A stretch of DNA of 64,000 nucleotides from Alphaproteobacteria bacterium (GCA_021775965.1 JAJFGV010000043.1:310001-374000); one strand, 5' to 3'; counted from the stretch's first letter, positions 52,631 through 62,390 are shown. Numbers and translations: made by a program. The notes: generated from the sequence alone by a model not told the origin.

Positions 52631-53839
52631 ATGGCTGAAAGCACAGATTACAAAGAACAAGCCAATCAGCTATGCCAAAAAATTGGCTTGGCAGAAAACT
52701 CGAGCCATAAAGACCTCAGAAAAAATTTTATCTCGTACATTAAAAAACAGGTGCGCGAAGACTCTGATCCTACGACGCAGGAAGACAGACAGGCGCAGCT
52801 GGAAGATCTATGCAAGATCTATTTCGATTATCACAAGGGATATATTGAAAGTATAGCGCCAAACGGCGGCAAGAGTGAAGGTGATCATGAAGAGGCGGGC
52901 CGTGTTAAATCGGAAGCCGGTGCCATTACCAGAGGTGTGGGCAAAGCGATTATACAATTTGCGACATGCGAATTGGAGCTTTATACGACGATGTTAGTTT
53001 TGGATCAGGATATCGAACAAGCCAGGGGTGATGTTGAGGAGGAGCACAGGGACATCGAATGGTCCTATGATTTGCCTGATCAGATTGCCGTTTCCTGTCG
53101 TCGCCGCGATATGCTGTCCATCTATATGGCTCGTATCAATAAGGCCAAACCGATTGTAGCGTTACTGGATCTTGTTTTTAAATTTCTGGATAGAGCCCTG
53201 AGTGACTTACTGGATGCCGAGCAGGCAAAAAAACTAATAGATGATTTTATTGGCCATTTGCGAAAAAAGAAATTTTCTCTGGCTGAAACTGTCTTTGATC
53301 AAATTGCCGAGAAAGAGAGTAAGGCCTTCTTTAGAAAGAACAAAAAACAACGACGGGAACAATGGGTATTGGTGGTCGAAATATCCAAAATTATTACAGA
53401 GCTGGTTCAGAAAAAAGTAAAGCAACTCGTCGGACGTGAAGACAATATTTTCCTGCGTAATTTTGAAGTTCGTCTGGCCTACGATGATATGGAGAAACAA
53501 CTTTTACAAGCCCGCGAATATATCGCCAAATATCAAGTGCCGGAGATTCGCTATCGTCGTGAAGCGCTCGATAGGGAAAAAGAAAGACTGTATAACGTGG
53601 ACAGTTTTGAAACGCTTTTGGATTCTTACGAACGACTTGAAAAATCCTGCAAATTTCCTATGAAAACACTGAAGGATGTCCGTAGTTTCGAGGCTGAAAT
53701 ATATGGGGAGGCCAAAAAAATTATTGGTGCAAAATCTGACGTTGTAGAGCAAACCAGCCATAAGATAGAAGAGCTTTCCAAAGGCCCCAACCCCGAAGCT
53801 GTGCCTGACGATGCGCTGTTTTCGGGTGAGGGTACATAA
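52631..53839 (+). CDS. Coiled-coil protein B of a tandem paralog pair, unknown
   Basis: 402 residues, not recognised. Helical and highly charged, no signal or membrane segment. The C-terminal part (297-360) is homologous to protein A as described there; the first 180 residues differ more. Long coiled-coil stretches occur at about 130-230 and 295-365. The last 40 residues (EELSKGPNPEAVPDDALFSG) are probably disordered. The gene closes a cassette of membrane protein, A and B inserted between beta-oxidation genes. After it, 79 bases separate it from the next gene. Confidence 0.75.
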   Translation: MAESTDYKEQANQLCQKIGLAENSSHKDLRKNFISYIKKQVREDSDPTTQEDRQAQLEDLCKIYFDYHKGYIESIAPNGGKSEGDHEEAGRVKSEAGAITRGVGKAIIQFATCELELYTTMLVLDQDIEQARGDVEEEHRDIEWSYDLPDQIAVSCRRRDMLSIYMARINKAKPIVALLDLVFKFLDRALSDLLDAEQAKKLIDDFIGHLRKKKFSLAETVFDQIAEKESKAFFRKNKKQRREQWVLVVEISKIITELVQKKVKQLVGREDNIFLRNFEVRLAYDDMEKQLLQAREYIAKYQVPEIRYRREALDREKERLYNVDSFETLLDSYERLEKSCKFPMKTLKDVRSFEAEIYGEAKKIIGAKSDVVEQTSHKIEELSKGPNPEAVPDDALFSGEGT

Positions 53840-53918
53840 TAAATATTATGCGTTCCGTTTTCCCGGCGTAATCTGCTATCTTTTTGGGTAATGTTGGGAA
53901 GTCTTTTAAGGTGAAGTC

Positions 53919-56339
53919 ATGAATATAGAAAAAGTCGCGGTTATCGGCGCAGGTGTGATGGGAAGCGGGATTGCTGCGCAGGTTGCCAATACGGGCTTGC
54001 CGGTCGTGCTTTTGGACATTGTTCCCAAGGATGCCGAGGACCGCAGCGTCATCGCCAAAGGCGCAATTGCCAAAATGCTCAAAACCGATCCGGCGCCGTT
54101 CATGCACAAAAGTAATGCCAAGCTCATCACGCCGGGCAATCTCGAAGATGATCTGGAGATGCTGGCCGATTGCGATTGGATTATAGAGGTGGTGCTCGAA
54201 GATCTCAAAATCAAACATGCGACGTACGAGAAGATTCAAAAACACCGCAAGAAGGGCTCGATTGTGTCGAGCAACACCTCAACCATTCCGCTGCATAAAC
54301 TTGCCGAGGGCCAACCCGACGAGTTTGCCAAAGATTTCATGATTACGCATTTCTTCAATCCGCCGCGCTATATGCGGCTTTTGGAGCTCGTGGTCGGGGA
54401 GAAAACCGATAAAAAATCTGTGGAGATCATCCGCGAGATTTGTGACGTACGGCTCGGTAAGGGTGTCGTGCACTGTCACGATACGCCAGGCTTTATTGCC
54501 AACCGTCTCGGCGTGTTCTGGCTTACCGCCGGAGTGAACGAAGCGATTAATCAGGGCATTTCGATTGAAGTCGCCGATGCGGTGATGAGCAAGCCGGTCG
54601 GCATTCCCAAAACCGGTATCTTTGGCCTGATTGATTTGGTTGGGATTGATTTGATGCCGAAACTTTCGGCGTCGTTGCTTTCAACACTGCCGGAAGATGA
54701 CGCGTACCGCGCGGAATTTGTTGATCATAAATTTGTTCATGACATGATCGAGGCCGGCTATACCGGCCGCAAAGGCAAGGGTGGATTTTACCGTCTTAAT
54801 CCTGATGCACCAAAAGGCGTGAAAGAAAAACAGGCGCTGGGTATTGACCCCGCCTCTTTCACCGAAGGGCACTATCAAAAATCGGAAAAGAAAGCGGCGA
54901 CCTCTCTGGCTTCCGTTGCTGCGGGCCGTCAAGGCCTGAAAGCTGTCGTTGAAACCGATGACGCGGGCGGCGCCTATGCCTGGAAAGTTCTGAGCAAAAC
55001 ACTGGCCTATGCCGCGTCGCTGGTCGGGGAAATTGCCGATACGGTGTTTGATATCGATGAAGGTATGAAGCTTGGCTATAACTGGAAAAAAGGCCCGTTT
55101 GAGATGATCGATGCGCTGGGCGCCGCCTGGTTCGCGGGCAAGCTGGGCGAAGAAGGTATTGCTGTGCCGGACATCCTTACAAAGATCGGCGACGGCACTT
55201 TCTACCGGATAGAAGGTGACAAACAACAATATTTCGGCACAGATGGAAAATACAACAATGTAGAGCGTGGTGAGGGCGTTCTTTTACTGCGAGATATAAA
55301 ACTTTCTTCCGAACCCGTGATGAAAAATGGTTCGGCTTCCGTTTGGGATATTGGTGATGGCGTTTTGTGTTTCGAACACACGTCAAAGATGAACACGTTC
55401 GATGAACAGATTTTTGAACTGTTGCACAAATCAATTAAGACCATTGGTGACGGCACAGGAGACTACAAAGCGCTCGTCATTTACAACGAAGCTTCACATT
55501 TCTCCGCCGGTGCCAATCTGGGCCTTGCGATGTTTGCGATCAATATCGCCCTCTGGCCGCAGGTTGAAGAATTCGTCGCCGGTGGTCAGAAAGCCTTTAT
55601 GGCGCTGAAATATGCCGCCTTTCCGGTGGTCAGCGCGCCATCGGGCATGGCACTTGGCGGCGGCTGTGAGATCTTGTTGGCCTCTGATGCGGTGCAAGCC
55701 CATTCGGAAACTTATTGCGGTCTGGTCGAGGTCGGCGTTGGTTTGATCCCCGGTTGGGGCGGTTGCAAGGAAATGATTTTGCGTTTTCAGGAAAAGGAAC
55801 GCGAGCAGTTCGCCAAAGGCGTCGAGAAACACGGAAAAGACGCGATGTGGTTTGCGCCCGACACCACACCGGTCGGCGCAACGCGCAAAGCGTTCGAAGT
55901 CATCGGGCTCGCCGCCGTTGCAAAATCCGCGGCCGAAGCAAAATCAATCGGATATTTACGCGAGAGCGACAGCATTACCATGAACCGCGATCGTTTGCTC
56001 TTTGATGCGAAACAGCGCGCGTTGGAGTTGGCGAAAGACTACAAGGTGCCGGAAAAAGTCGAGGAAATCCGCATGCCCGGCCCCGGCGGCAAAATGGCGT
56101 TGGATCTTGCCGTTAGCGATCTTCGTAAATCCGGCAAAGCCACGCCTTACGATGTCACCGTTTCCGATCATCTGGCCACGGTTCTTTCCGGCGGGGAGAA
56201 TGCCGACTGGACCAAACCGATCAGCGAGGATGATCTGGTTAAGCTCGAGCTCATTGAATTCATGAAGCTGGTGCGCAACGAAGGCACCATGGCGCGGATT
56301 GAGCATATGCTCGAAAAAGGCAAACCCCTCAGGAATTAA
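53919..56339 (+). CDS. 3-hydroxyacyl-CoA dehydrogenase/enoyl-CoA hydratase fusion
   Basis: 806 residues. The NAD-binding domain comes first (VAVIGAGVMGSGIAAQVANT, SSNTSTIPLHKLA, ITHFFNPPRYMRLLELV), then the helical dehydrogenase domain with GRKGKGGFYRL, then an enoyl-CoA hydratase domain from about 480 (FSAGANLGLAMFA, SGMALGGGCEILLASD). This order (dehydrogenase before hydratase) is that of the FadN group rather than E. coli FadB. It performs two successive steps of fatty-acid beta-oxidation. Located with thiolase upstream and acyl-CoA dehydrogenase downstream. Its stop overlaps the next ATG. Confidence 0.94.
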   Translation: MNIEKVAVIGAGVMGSGIAAQVANTGLPVVLLDIVPKDAEDRSVIAKGAIAKMLKTDPAPFMHKSNAKLITPGNLEDDLEMLADCDWIIEVVLEDLKIKHATYEKIQKHRKKGSIVSSNTSTIPLHKLAEGQPDEFAKDFMITHFFNPPRYMRLLELVVGEKTDKKSVEIIREICDVRLGKGVVHCHDTPGFIANRLGVFWLTAGVNEAINQGISIEVADAVMSKPVGIPKTGIFGLIDLVGIDLMPKLSASLLSTLPEDDAYRAEFVDHKFVHDMIEAGYTGRKGKGGFYRLNPDAPKGVKEKQALGIDPASFTEGHYQKSEKKAATSLASVAAGRQGLKAVVETDDAGGAYAWKVLSKTLAYAASLVGEIADTVFDIDEGMKLGYNWKKGPFEMIDALGAAWFAGKLGEEGIAVPDILTKIGDGTFYRIEGDKQQYFGTDGKYNNVERGEGVLLLRDIKLSSEPVMKNGSASVWDIGDGVLCFEHTSKMNTFDEQIFELLHKSIKTIGDGTGDYKALVIYNEASHFSAGANLGLAMFAINIALWPQVEEFVAGGQKAFMALKYAAFPVVSAPSGMALGGGCEILLASDAVQAHSETYCGLVEVGVGLIPGWGGCKEMILRFQEKEREQFAKGVEKHGKDAMWFAPDTTPVGATRKAFEVIGLAAVAKSAAEAKSIGYLRESDSITMNRDRLLFDAKQRALELAKDYKVPEKVEEIRMPGPGGKMALDLAVSDLRKSGKATPYDVTVSDHLATVLSGGENADWTKPISEDDLVKLELIEFMKLVRNEGTMARIEHMLEKGKPLRN

Positions 56340-56794
56340 TGATGAATATCGTTTTGGCTTTTTTTCCTATTGTTGCGGCAATGTTTTACGGTATGGCATT
56401 TATCTTTACCGAAAAGGCGATGCAATCCATAAATGTCGCAAGCTATATTTTTTTAGTGGCTCTTGTTGAACTGCTTTTGGCTTTGGGTTTAATGAAATTT
56501 AAGGCTGAGCCTCTAACGTGGGATTTCATGCAAAATAAAATAGATTTCACAATCGTATTGATTGCTGTGATGTCTCCTGCTTTGGGGTGGCTATTCACCA
56601 CCTATGCTATCAAAAACACCTCCGCTGTCTATGCTGCGATGGGGGAGATTTCTTATCCAATTTTCACCGTCTTGTTTGCCTTTTTGTTTTTTGGTGTGCG
56701 CAATTTTGACTGGACGGTTTTTCTCGGCGGCGTGCTTATTATGGCTGGCTCTTTTATCCTTGTTTACGGCCAGATTCATACCAAAGCAGGATAA
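56339..56794 (+). CDS. Half-size EamA/DMT-type membrane protein
   Basis: 151 residues with five hydrophobic segments, matching one EamA repeat (about 3-145), including GWLFTTYAIKNTSAVYAAMG and the final VFLGGVLIMAGSFILVYGQ. Full-size DMT transporters have two such repeats; a half-size member works as a dimer. Substrate unknown. Its ATG overlaps the stop of the fusion gene by one base, so it is likely in the same transcript. Confidence 0.75.
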   Translation: MMNIVLAFFPIVAAMFYGMAFIFTEKAMQSINVASYIFLVALVELLLALGLMKFKAEPLTWDFMQNKIDFTIVLIAVMSPALGWLFTTYAIKNTSAVYAAMGEISYPIFTVLFAFLFFGVRNFDWTVFLGGVLIMAGSFILVYGQIHTKAG

Positions 56795-56846
56795 TTTCCC
56801 ATATCTCCTTAACGCCCCATTAATCCTTCTCTGCCAGGATAAAATC

Positions 56847-57149
56847 ATGTTTTGGTTGAACAAGAAAAAACATAAAGACACGGACAAACGCAAGGAGCCA
56901 GACACAAAAGAGCTCCAGGCTATAGAGGGTGACCGTGAAGGAACGAGCAAAAGCCAGCGTATCCGCGAGGAAGCGCTGGCCAATGCTCATGCTGCGCGCG
57001 CGCAAATTGGCGAGGAAACACTCGACAAGATCGCCGCCGCGATGACCAAAAAACAGCAATCATCCATGGAACAAGCCAAAGCCAGGATCAAAGCGGCCGA
57101 TTCCCATCTTGTCGCCGATGAAATCCTTGCCATGCTGGATGAGGATTAG
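56847..57149 (+). CDS. Small charged helical protein, unknown
   Basis: 100 residues from an ATG with AGGA seven bases upstream. Starts with MFWLNKKKHKDTDKRKE, then highly charged helical sequence (RIREEALANAHAARAQIGEE, QQSSMEQAKARIKAADSH), ending LVADEILAMLDED. No known domain, signal or membrane segment. It sits 52 bases after the EamA gene and 72 before the acyl-CoA dehydrogenase gene. Confidence 0.65.
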   Translation: MFWLNKKKHKDTDKRKEPDTKELQAIEGDREGTSKSQRIREEALANAHAARAQIGEETLDKIAAAMTKKQQSSMEQAKARIKAADSHLVADEILAMLDED

Positions 57150-57221
57150 TCTTCAAAAATACCTTCGCGTCTGCGTCCCTTCGCGTTAAAATGGTTTTAT
57201 CAATGAAAGGAATCTATTGAT

Positions 57222-59012
57222 ATGCCCGTTTACTCCCCCCCTCTCGAAAATATTCGCTTTATCCTTCATGACGTTCTGGGCGCGAGCCGCCTGGCCGAGC
57301 TCCCGGGTTACGAAGAGGTTTCCACTGATCTGATTGATCAAATCCTCGAAGAAGGTGGCAAAATCTGTGAAGAGGTTCTTTTTCCGCTGAACCAGAGCGG
57401 TGATCAGGAAGGCTGTCATTTTGATGACGGCAATGTCACCACGCCGAAAGGATTCAAAGAGGCTTACGACATTTTTGTTGAGGCCGGCTGGACGGGCCTT
57501 GCTTGCAGCCCTGAACACGGCGGTATGGGCATGCCGACTTTGATTGGCACGGCGATGAAGGAAATGATCTGCAGCGCCAATATGAGCTTCGGCATGTATC
57601 CCGGCCTGTCTTACGGTGCCTATGAAGCGATCCATAAATTTGGCACCGAAGAGCTTAAGGCGCTATACCTGCCGAAACTGACCGATGGCAGTTGGTCCGG
57701 CACGATGTGTTTGACCGAGCCGCATTGCGGGACCGATTTGGGTTTGATCAAATCAAAGGCCGTGCCTAACAAAGACGATTCTTATAACATCACCGGTACG
57801 AAAATCTTTATTTCCGCCGGTGAACATGATCTCACCGAAAATATTCTCCACCTCGTGCTGGCAAAATTGCCCGATGCACCGGAAGGGGTGAGGGGCATTT
57901 CGCTTTTTGTCGTGCCAAAATTTGTACCGAATGATGCGGGTGAAATCGGTGATCGCAACGCTATCAATTGTGGTTCGATCGAACACAAGATGGGCATTAA
58001 CGGCAATGCGACCTGCGTGATGAATCTTGATGATGCGCGCGGCTGGCTGGTGGGTGAGCCACATAAGGGTCTGCGCGCGATGTTCGCTTTTATGAATGAT
58101 GCCCGCCTTGGCGTGGCGATGCAGGGTTTGGGGATTGCAGAAGTCGCCTATCAAAACGGGGTGGCCTATGCCAAAGACCGGCTGCAGATGCGCTCGCTTA
58201 CGGGCGTCAAGTTCCCGGACAAACCGGCGGACCCGATTATTGTCCACCCGGATGTTCGCAGGATGCTGCTGCTCTCTAAATCTGTGACCGAAGGCGCGCG
58301 CGCGTTATCGTATTGGGTCGGGATGGAGCTTGATATTTCCCTGCACCACGAAGATGAAGCCGAGCGCCAACGCGCCGATGATCTTGTCGCATTGCTGACG
58401 CCGATCATCAAAGCGTATCAAACCGATATGGGGTTCGAGATCGCCAATCACACCATTCAAATTCACGGCGGTCACGGCTATATCGCCGAATACGGCGTTG
58501 AACAATATGCGCGTGACGCGCGTATTGCGATGATCTATGAAGGCACCAACGGTATTCAGGCGCTGGATCTTGTGGGGCGTAAAATGGGCCAGGGTTTCGG
58601 GCGTTTGCTGCGCCGTTTCTTCCACCCGGTCAGTGATTTTATTGCGGCTCATCAGGAAGACGAAGCGATGCAGGAATTTATTTTCCCGCTGGCCAAATCT
58701 TTCGCCAAGCTCCAGCAAGCCACGGCGATGACCGCACAAAACGCGCTCAAAAATCCTGATGAAGCCGGTGCGGCGTCTGTTGATTACCTACGCCAGTTTG
58801 CGCTGGTGGCGCTGGCCTTTATGTGGTGCAAGATGGTGATAGCGGCGCGGGCCAAACTGGAATCGGGCGAAGGCAATAAATCTTTCTACGAATCCAAAAT
58901 TACCACCGCCCGCTTTTACATGGCACGCGTGCTGCCGGAGGCCGATGCACGTTTCAAAATGGTCCTGGCCGGCGCCGATACCTTGATGGCCCCGTCAGAA
59001 GATGACTTCTAG
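57222..59012 (+). CDS. Acyl-CoA dehydrogenase (FadE-like, long form)
   Basis: 596 residues. Flavin-domain motifs: GMGMPTLIGTAMKEMICSAN, GTMCLTEPHCGTDLG (FAD-binding loop), and C-terminal helical motifs QIHGGHGYIAEYGVEQYARD and AMIYEGTNGIQALDLVGRKM, with the catalytic Glu expected in YEGTNGIQ. The extra 130 residues at the end match the long-form C-terminal extension seen in this subfamily. The enzyme oxidises acyl-CoA to enoyl-CoA, the first step of beta-oxidation. Third catabolic gene of the cluster. Confidence 0.94.
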   Translation: MPVYSPPLENIRFILHDVLGASRLAELPGYEEVSTDLIDQILEEGGKICEEVLFPLNQSGDQEGCHFDDGNVTTPKGFKEAYDIFVEAGWTGLACSPEHGGMGMPTLIGTAMKEMICSANMSFGMYPGLSYGAYEAIHKFGTEELKALYLPKLTDGSWSGTMCLTEPHCGTDLGLIKSKAVPNKDDSYNITGTKIFISAGEHDLTENILHLVLAKLPDAPEGVRGISLFVVPKFVPNDAGEIGDRNAINCGSIEHKMGINGNATCVMNLDDARGWLVGEPHKGLRAMFAFMNDARLGVAMQGLGIAEVAYQNGVAYAKDRLQMRSLTGVKFPDKPADPIIVHPDVRRMLLLSKSVTEGARALSYWVGMELDISLHHEDEAERQRADDLVALLTPIIKAYQTDMGFEIANHTIQIHGGHGYIAEYGVEQYARDARIAMIYEGTNGIQALDLVGRKMGQGFGRLLRRFFHPVSDFIAAHQEDEAMQEFIFPLAKSFAKLQQATAMTAQNALKNPDEAGAASVDYLRQFALVALAFMWCKMVIAARAKLESGEGNKSFYESKITTARFYMARVLPEADARFKMVLAGADTLMAPSEDDF

Positions 59013-59022
59013 CAATCTTTGA

Positions 59023-60960
59023 TTATTGCGTCTTCAGCTGTTCCTGCAGTGTGCGGATGCGGGCCTCGTACTGGCTGCGCTGTTCTTCCTGCTCGGCTTT
59101 GGCGGCTTCGATCTCACGCTCCAGCGCTGTGAGGCGCGCGATTTGCTGCGAATTGGTCACTTCCGGATCAAATAACATGTTTTCCAGCTTGCTTGTGTCC
59201 TGCGTGCAGGCGGCGCGCTCACGCTGCAGCTGCTTGCCGAGGCGATCAATCTGACGTTCGGCTTCGTTATAACGCATCGTCGCGCGTTCCAGATTCCAGT
59301 TCTCCGATGAAACGGATGCATGCTCCTGCTCGGATTCTTTTAATGCACCTTCCAGCTCACCTTCCAGCTTGGAGTTTTCCTGGTTCAGCTCGCGGATCAT
59401 TTTTTCCATCTCGGAAACTTTGTCACGCATATTGGTATCGGCAAAAGGCCGTGATGAACTAAAAGGCTCATCGCCACTGGTGGAAGGTTCAACATCACCA
59501 AGTTTTGTAATGTCCGTATCCATCTTGATACGCGCGTGGCTGACTTTCATGTCCGGCGTTTTATGATTTTTAACTTTTTTGGTTGAAGGCCGGGGCTGAT
59601 TAAACGTAATCGTTTCCAACGGAATTTCTTCCATTTTTGCCGTTTCGGCTTCTTTTTCCGGTGCCGGCTCTGGTTTCGGCGCAGGTTTCACTTCAGGTTC
59701 GGCAAAAGGTACAGGTGTTGGCTTGTCTGTCTGCTTGGCAGGCTCCGCATCGGGTATAAAGGCAATTTCTATGTCATCTTCCACTTCGGATGGTGCCGCA
59801 GCAGATGTTATAGCAGATGCAGCAATAGGGGTGGGCGCAGCAGCAGGTGCACTACGTCCGGGTGCAGAGGCGGATGGTGTCGTGGGCGGTGCCAGCGATC
59901 CCATTTCCTCGGCCAGGCGCTCGGATAATCTTTTATAACCGCCCGGGCTTGGTCTTTTGCTCAAGCTGCCCGACACGTCCGATGAAACGCTGGATGAGGC
60001 CAGCAAAGGTGCGCTTGCTTTTTCAGCAGCATCATCAACTTCAGCGATCTCAATTTTTGGCGCGTCTTTGGAACCTTTAACGCTCGCTTCCATTGCCTGT
60101 GCTTCAAATGGCATTTCATAAACATCTTCGGAGATGTTATGGGCTGTATTGCGCGCGGAAACCGCTGTCTCACTTTGTGCGGTCGGCTTTGGCAAATCTT
60201 CGAAAGATGTGCCCGGTTCAAACGCTGGTGGCTGCGTAAGATCGATGATAACTTTTTCATCCGTACTTTTTGCTGGTGTTTCGCTTGCCGCAAATTTTTC
60301 TTCGACCATTTCTTCTTTTGCTGCCACAACTTCTTCTATAGCAGCCGGGGCCGGTGCTTCCAGTGTCTCTTCCTGTACGGGAGCCGCCGCTTCTTTGACA
60401 GGCGCTGCCTCAGGGATGGTTGTGATGCTGCCGCCGATACATTTATCAAAGCGCTTCATGGAATCAGCAAAGCCGGTCATGTAAAAACGAAATACATTGT
60501 CCATGAGGCTCAGGTCCAAAACGCTGGCCGAACGCATCGCGCTGTATAAATCGGTCTGGCCCTGCATGTTAATCGTCAGCACTTCGCTGCGTGGTGCCTG
60601 GCCGGAAAGTTGTTTGTTAATGCTGCCGGGAACGCTCAGGGAAACGCCGTAAACCTGACCTTCGTCAAAAGCGGGCTGGATAAAATTCACACTCAACATT
60701 TCCATGCCGGCGGTTGATCCGCTGAGCTCCATGTGAAAGCCATTGTTAAATTCATTGCTGATGGTACAGCTTTTGGCGCCGGTGCTGACTTGTGCCACGG
60801 GCGAGGGGTAAACATTCCAGGCCTGGGCCGGATAGAAATAAAGCTCCGGGCCGGTTGCCTTTGCCTTGTCCTCTTTGGCCAGTGTGTTGCTCGGTGCGAC
60901 CAAAAATGCTGCACCCGCAAAAAGAGTTAATACAAAAGCCTTAAATCCCAACCGTGTCAT
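59023..60960 (-). CDS. Secreted protein with alanine/proline-rich middle and C-terminal coiled coil
   Basis: 645 residues from the ATG at 60960 (GAAGGTG ribosome site upstream). Signal peptide to about residue 28 (SNTLAKED region). A globular N-terminal part (30-175) contains LYFYPAQAWNVYPSPVAQ and two Cys. Residues 180-500 are low-complexity Ala/Pro/Glu. Residues about 530-645 form a long coiled coil (MIRELNQENSKLEGELEGAL, RQIDRLGKQLQRERAACTQD). Such architecture resembles periplasmic spacer proteins, but the identity is unknown. The gene is alone, convergent to the acyl-CoA dehydrogenase gene. Confidence 0.65.
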   Translation of the reverse strand: MTRLGFKAFVLTLFAGAAFLVAPSNTLAKEDKAKATGPELYFYPAQAWNVYPSPVAQVSTGAKSCTISNEFNNGFHMELSGSTAGMEMLSVNFIQPAFDEGQVYGVSLSVPGSINKQLSGQAPRSEVLTINMQGQTDLYSAMRSASVLDLSLMDNVFRFYMTGFADSMKRFDKCIGGSITTIPEAAPVKEAAAPVQEETLEAPAPAAIEEVVAAKEEMVEEKFAASETPAKSTDEKVIIDLTQPPAFEPGTSFEDLPKPTAQSETAVSARNTAHNISEDVYEMPFEAQAMEASVKGSKDAPKIEIAEVDDAAEKASAPLLASSSVSSDVSGSLSKRPSPGGYKRLSERLAEEMGSLAPPTTPSASAPGRSAPAAAPTPIAASAITSAAAPSEVEDDIEIAFIPDAEPAKQTDKPTPVPFAEPEVKPAPKPEPAPEKEAETAKMEEIPLETITFNQPRPSTKKVKNHKTPDMKVSHARIKMDTDITKLGDVEPSTSGDEPFSSSRPFADTNMRDKVSEMEKMIRELNQENSKLEGELEGALKESEQEHASVSSENWNLERATMRYNEAERQIDRLGKQLQRERAACTQDTSKLENMLFDPEVTNSQQIARLTALEREIEAAKAEQEEQRSQYEARIRTLQEQLKTQ

Positions 60961-61134
60961 GATGATCACCTTCAATTTGTAAATTCTAATAATGTTATAT
61001 AATCCCTAACGAAGCACACAGTAGCACTGTGAATAACCACATACAATCATTTTTGGAAAATGAAAAGCCTTATCCGCCGTGGCTTAGCGCACTTTTACGC
61101 TGGTTTTTGGCTTTTTACCCTGTATAGTCCCCGT

Positions 61135-61437
61135 ATGAGCCTTGAAAATATCACAGAGCAGATCCAGAAAAAACTCTCTTATGCCCCTAAATTCGGGGCA
61201 AAAGTGAAGTTCGACTTCGGTGATGATGGCATCATTTTCGTTGATGCGACCCAGGACCCGCCGGTTATGAGCAATGAAGATGATGAATCTGATACCACCC
61301 TGGTATGCTCAATGGAGACCTTTCAAAAGATCCTCGAAGGCACTCAGGACCCTAATATTGCCTTTATGATGGGCAAGCTCAAAATCAAGGGCTCAATGGG
61401 TTATGCGATGAAGCTCAACGCCATTTTGGAAGACTAG
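61135..61437 (+). CDS. SCP2 sterol-carrier domain protein
   Basis: 100 residues from the ATG at 61135; the longer open frame from 61060 adds an atypical lead. The SCP2 fold is indicated by VKFDFGDDGIIFVDATQDPP, TLVCSMETFQKILEG and IAFMMGKLKIKGSMGYAMKL. These small proteins bind acyl-CoA or other lipids. Near the beta-oxidation genes it may carry acyl substrates, but it forms a separate unit followed 12 bases later by the AspH-like gene. Confidence 0.88.
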   Translation: MSLENITEQIQKKLSYAPKFGAKVKFDFGDDGIIFVDATQDPPVMSNEDDESDTTLVCSMETFQKILEGTQDPNIAFMMGKLKIKGSMGYAMKLNAILED

Positions 61438-61449
61438 AGGGCCGGGTCG

Positions 61450-62259
61450 ATGTTATCTGAACGCACAAAGCGTAAACTTCCCCGCCGTGCCGCCGGTATC
61501 GCCGCCGTTGTATTGGCGGTGTGGTTTGTCCCCCGGCTGGTGCTGTTTTTTCTGGTATGTGGGCTGATCGATGTCATGCGGCACAAGGATATCACTCCCT
61601 TTTTGCTGAAGCGTTATTTCATAGGCAATGGAATTCTGACCATGTTGATGGCGCCGTTTAATCTGCTGGCCGATCTGTTTTCTTACAAGAATAAAATCAT
61701 CTACAAAATCGAGGATCTGCCCGAGGATTACCAAACGGAAATCATGGAAGTCGTCGAGATTTTTAAAGGTAAGAAAGATGAAATCATCGAAGGGATGGAC
61801 AAACGTCTCGCCGATAGTGGCCGTGGCATGCTCTTTATCAAATGGTACGACAAAGTGCTGGACCAATCGATCGTCGATTATGATATGGATACGAAATACA
61901 TCAAAACCGTTGCTGTGTCTGCCTTTAACAAGGGGCAAAAGACCAAGCTTCATTTCGGACCGTTGCGTTTATCATTGCGGGTTTTGTACAATTTAAATCC
62001 GATTCAAAATGACCAGATTTATATCGAAGCGAATAATACCAAACATTACTGGCATGATGATCCGCTGTTTATTTTTGATGATACGGTGATGCATGAATCG
62101 CTGAATAATTCTCAGGATCAGATCCGCTATTGCCTGTTCATGGATATCGTCCGCCCGTCCGATCACTACGAAGCGTTCAACTTTCTGATCAGCAAGCTGA
62201 GCGTTATCCTCAATAGTATCAAGGGTGTTTTCTACAAAAACTGGAAGACGATTAGTTAG
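61450..62259 (+). CDS. LpxO/aspartyl-beta-hydroxylase-like membrane protein with altered metal site
   Basis: 269 residues. An N-terminal membrane helix (AGIAAVVLAVWFVPRLVLFF) and a segment like the LpxO lead (MLMAPFNLLADLFSYKNK, MLFIKWYDKVLD) precede the AspH domain: HFGPLRLSLRVLYNLNP, then KHYWHDDPLFIFDDTVMHES and IRYCLFMDIVRPS. LpxO enzymes hydroxylate lipid A acyl chains using Fe and 2-oxoglutarate. The second Fe-ligand His (VMHES) is present, but the usual first ligand in LRxHL is Leu here (LRVLYN). The protein could be inactive or use another residue. It follows the SCP2 gene by 12 bases. Confidence 0.8.
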   Translation: MLSERTKRKLPRRAAGIAAVVLAVWFVPRLVLFFLVCGLIDVMRHKDITPFLLKRYFIGNGILTMLMAPFNLLADLFSYKNKIIYKIEDLPEDYQTEIMEVVEIFKGKKDEIIEGMDKRLADSGRGMLFIKWYDKVLDQSIVDYDMDTKYIKTVAVSAFNKGQKTKLHFGPLRLSLRVLYNLNPIQNDQIYIEANNTKHYWHDDPLFIFDDTVMHESLNNSQDQIRYCLFMDIVRPSDHYEAFNFLISKLSVILNSIKGVFYKNWKTIS

Positions 62260-62390
62260 GCACCGTTCGCTAGCCTTCTATCTATGATCCCAAAGAGGAC
62301 CAGATGCATAAATTAGTCATAAAATTATCCTTTACAAGTGTTTTTGAATTGTTTACAGAAGTCTTTCTTGTGTAAATATAAGGATATAGA

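Noticed and set aside
51460-53839. TelA/XpaC toxic-anion resistance pair, as a membrane protein followed by coiled-coil proteins.
   Set aside because: No TelA signature is recognisable, and the small membrane protein does not look like XpaC. Two paralogous coiled-coil genes do not fit that pair.
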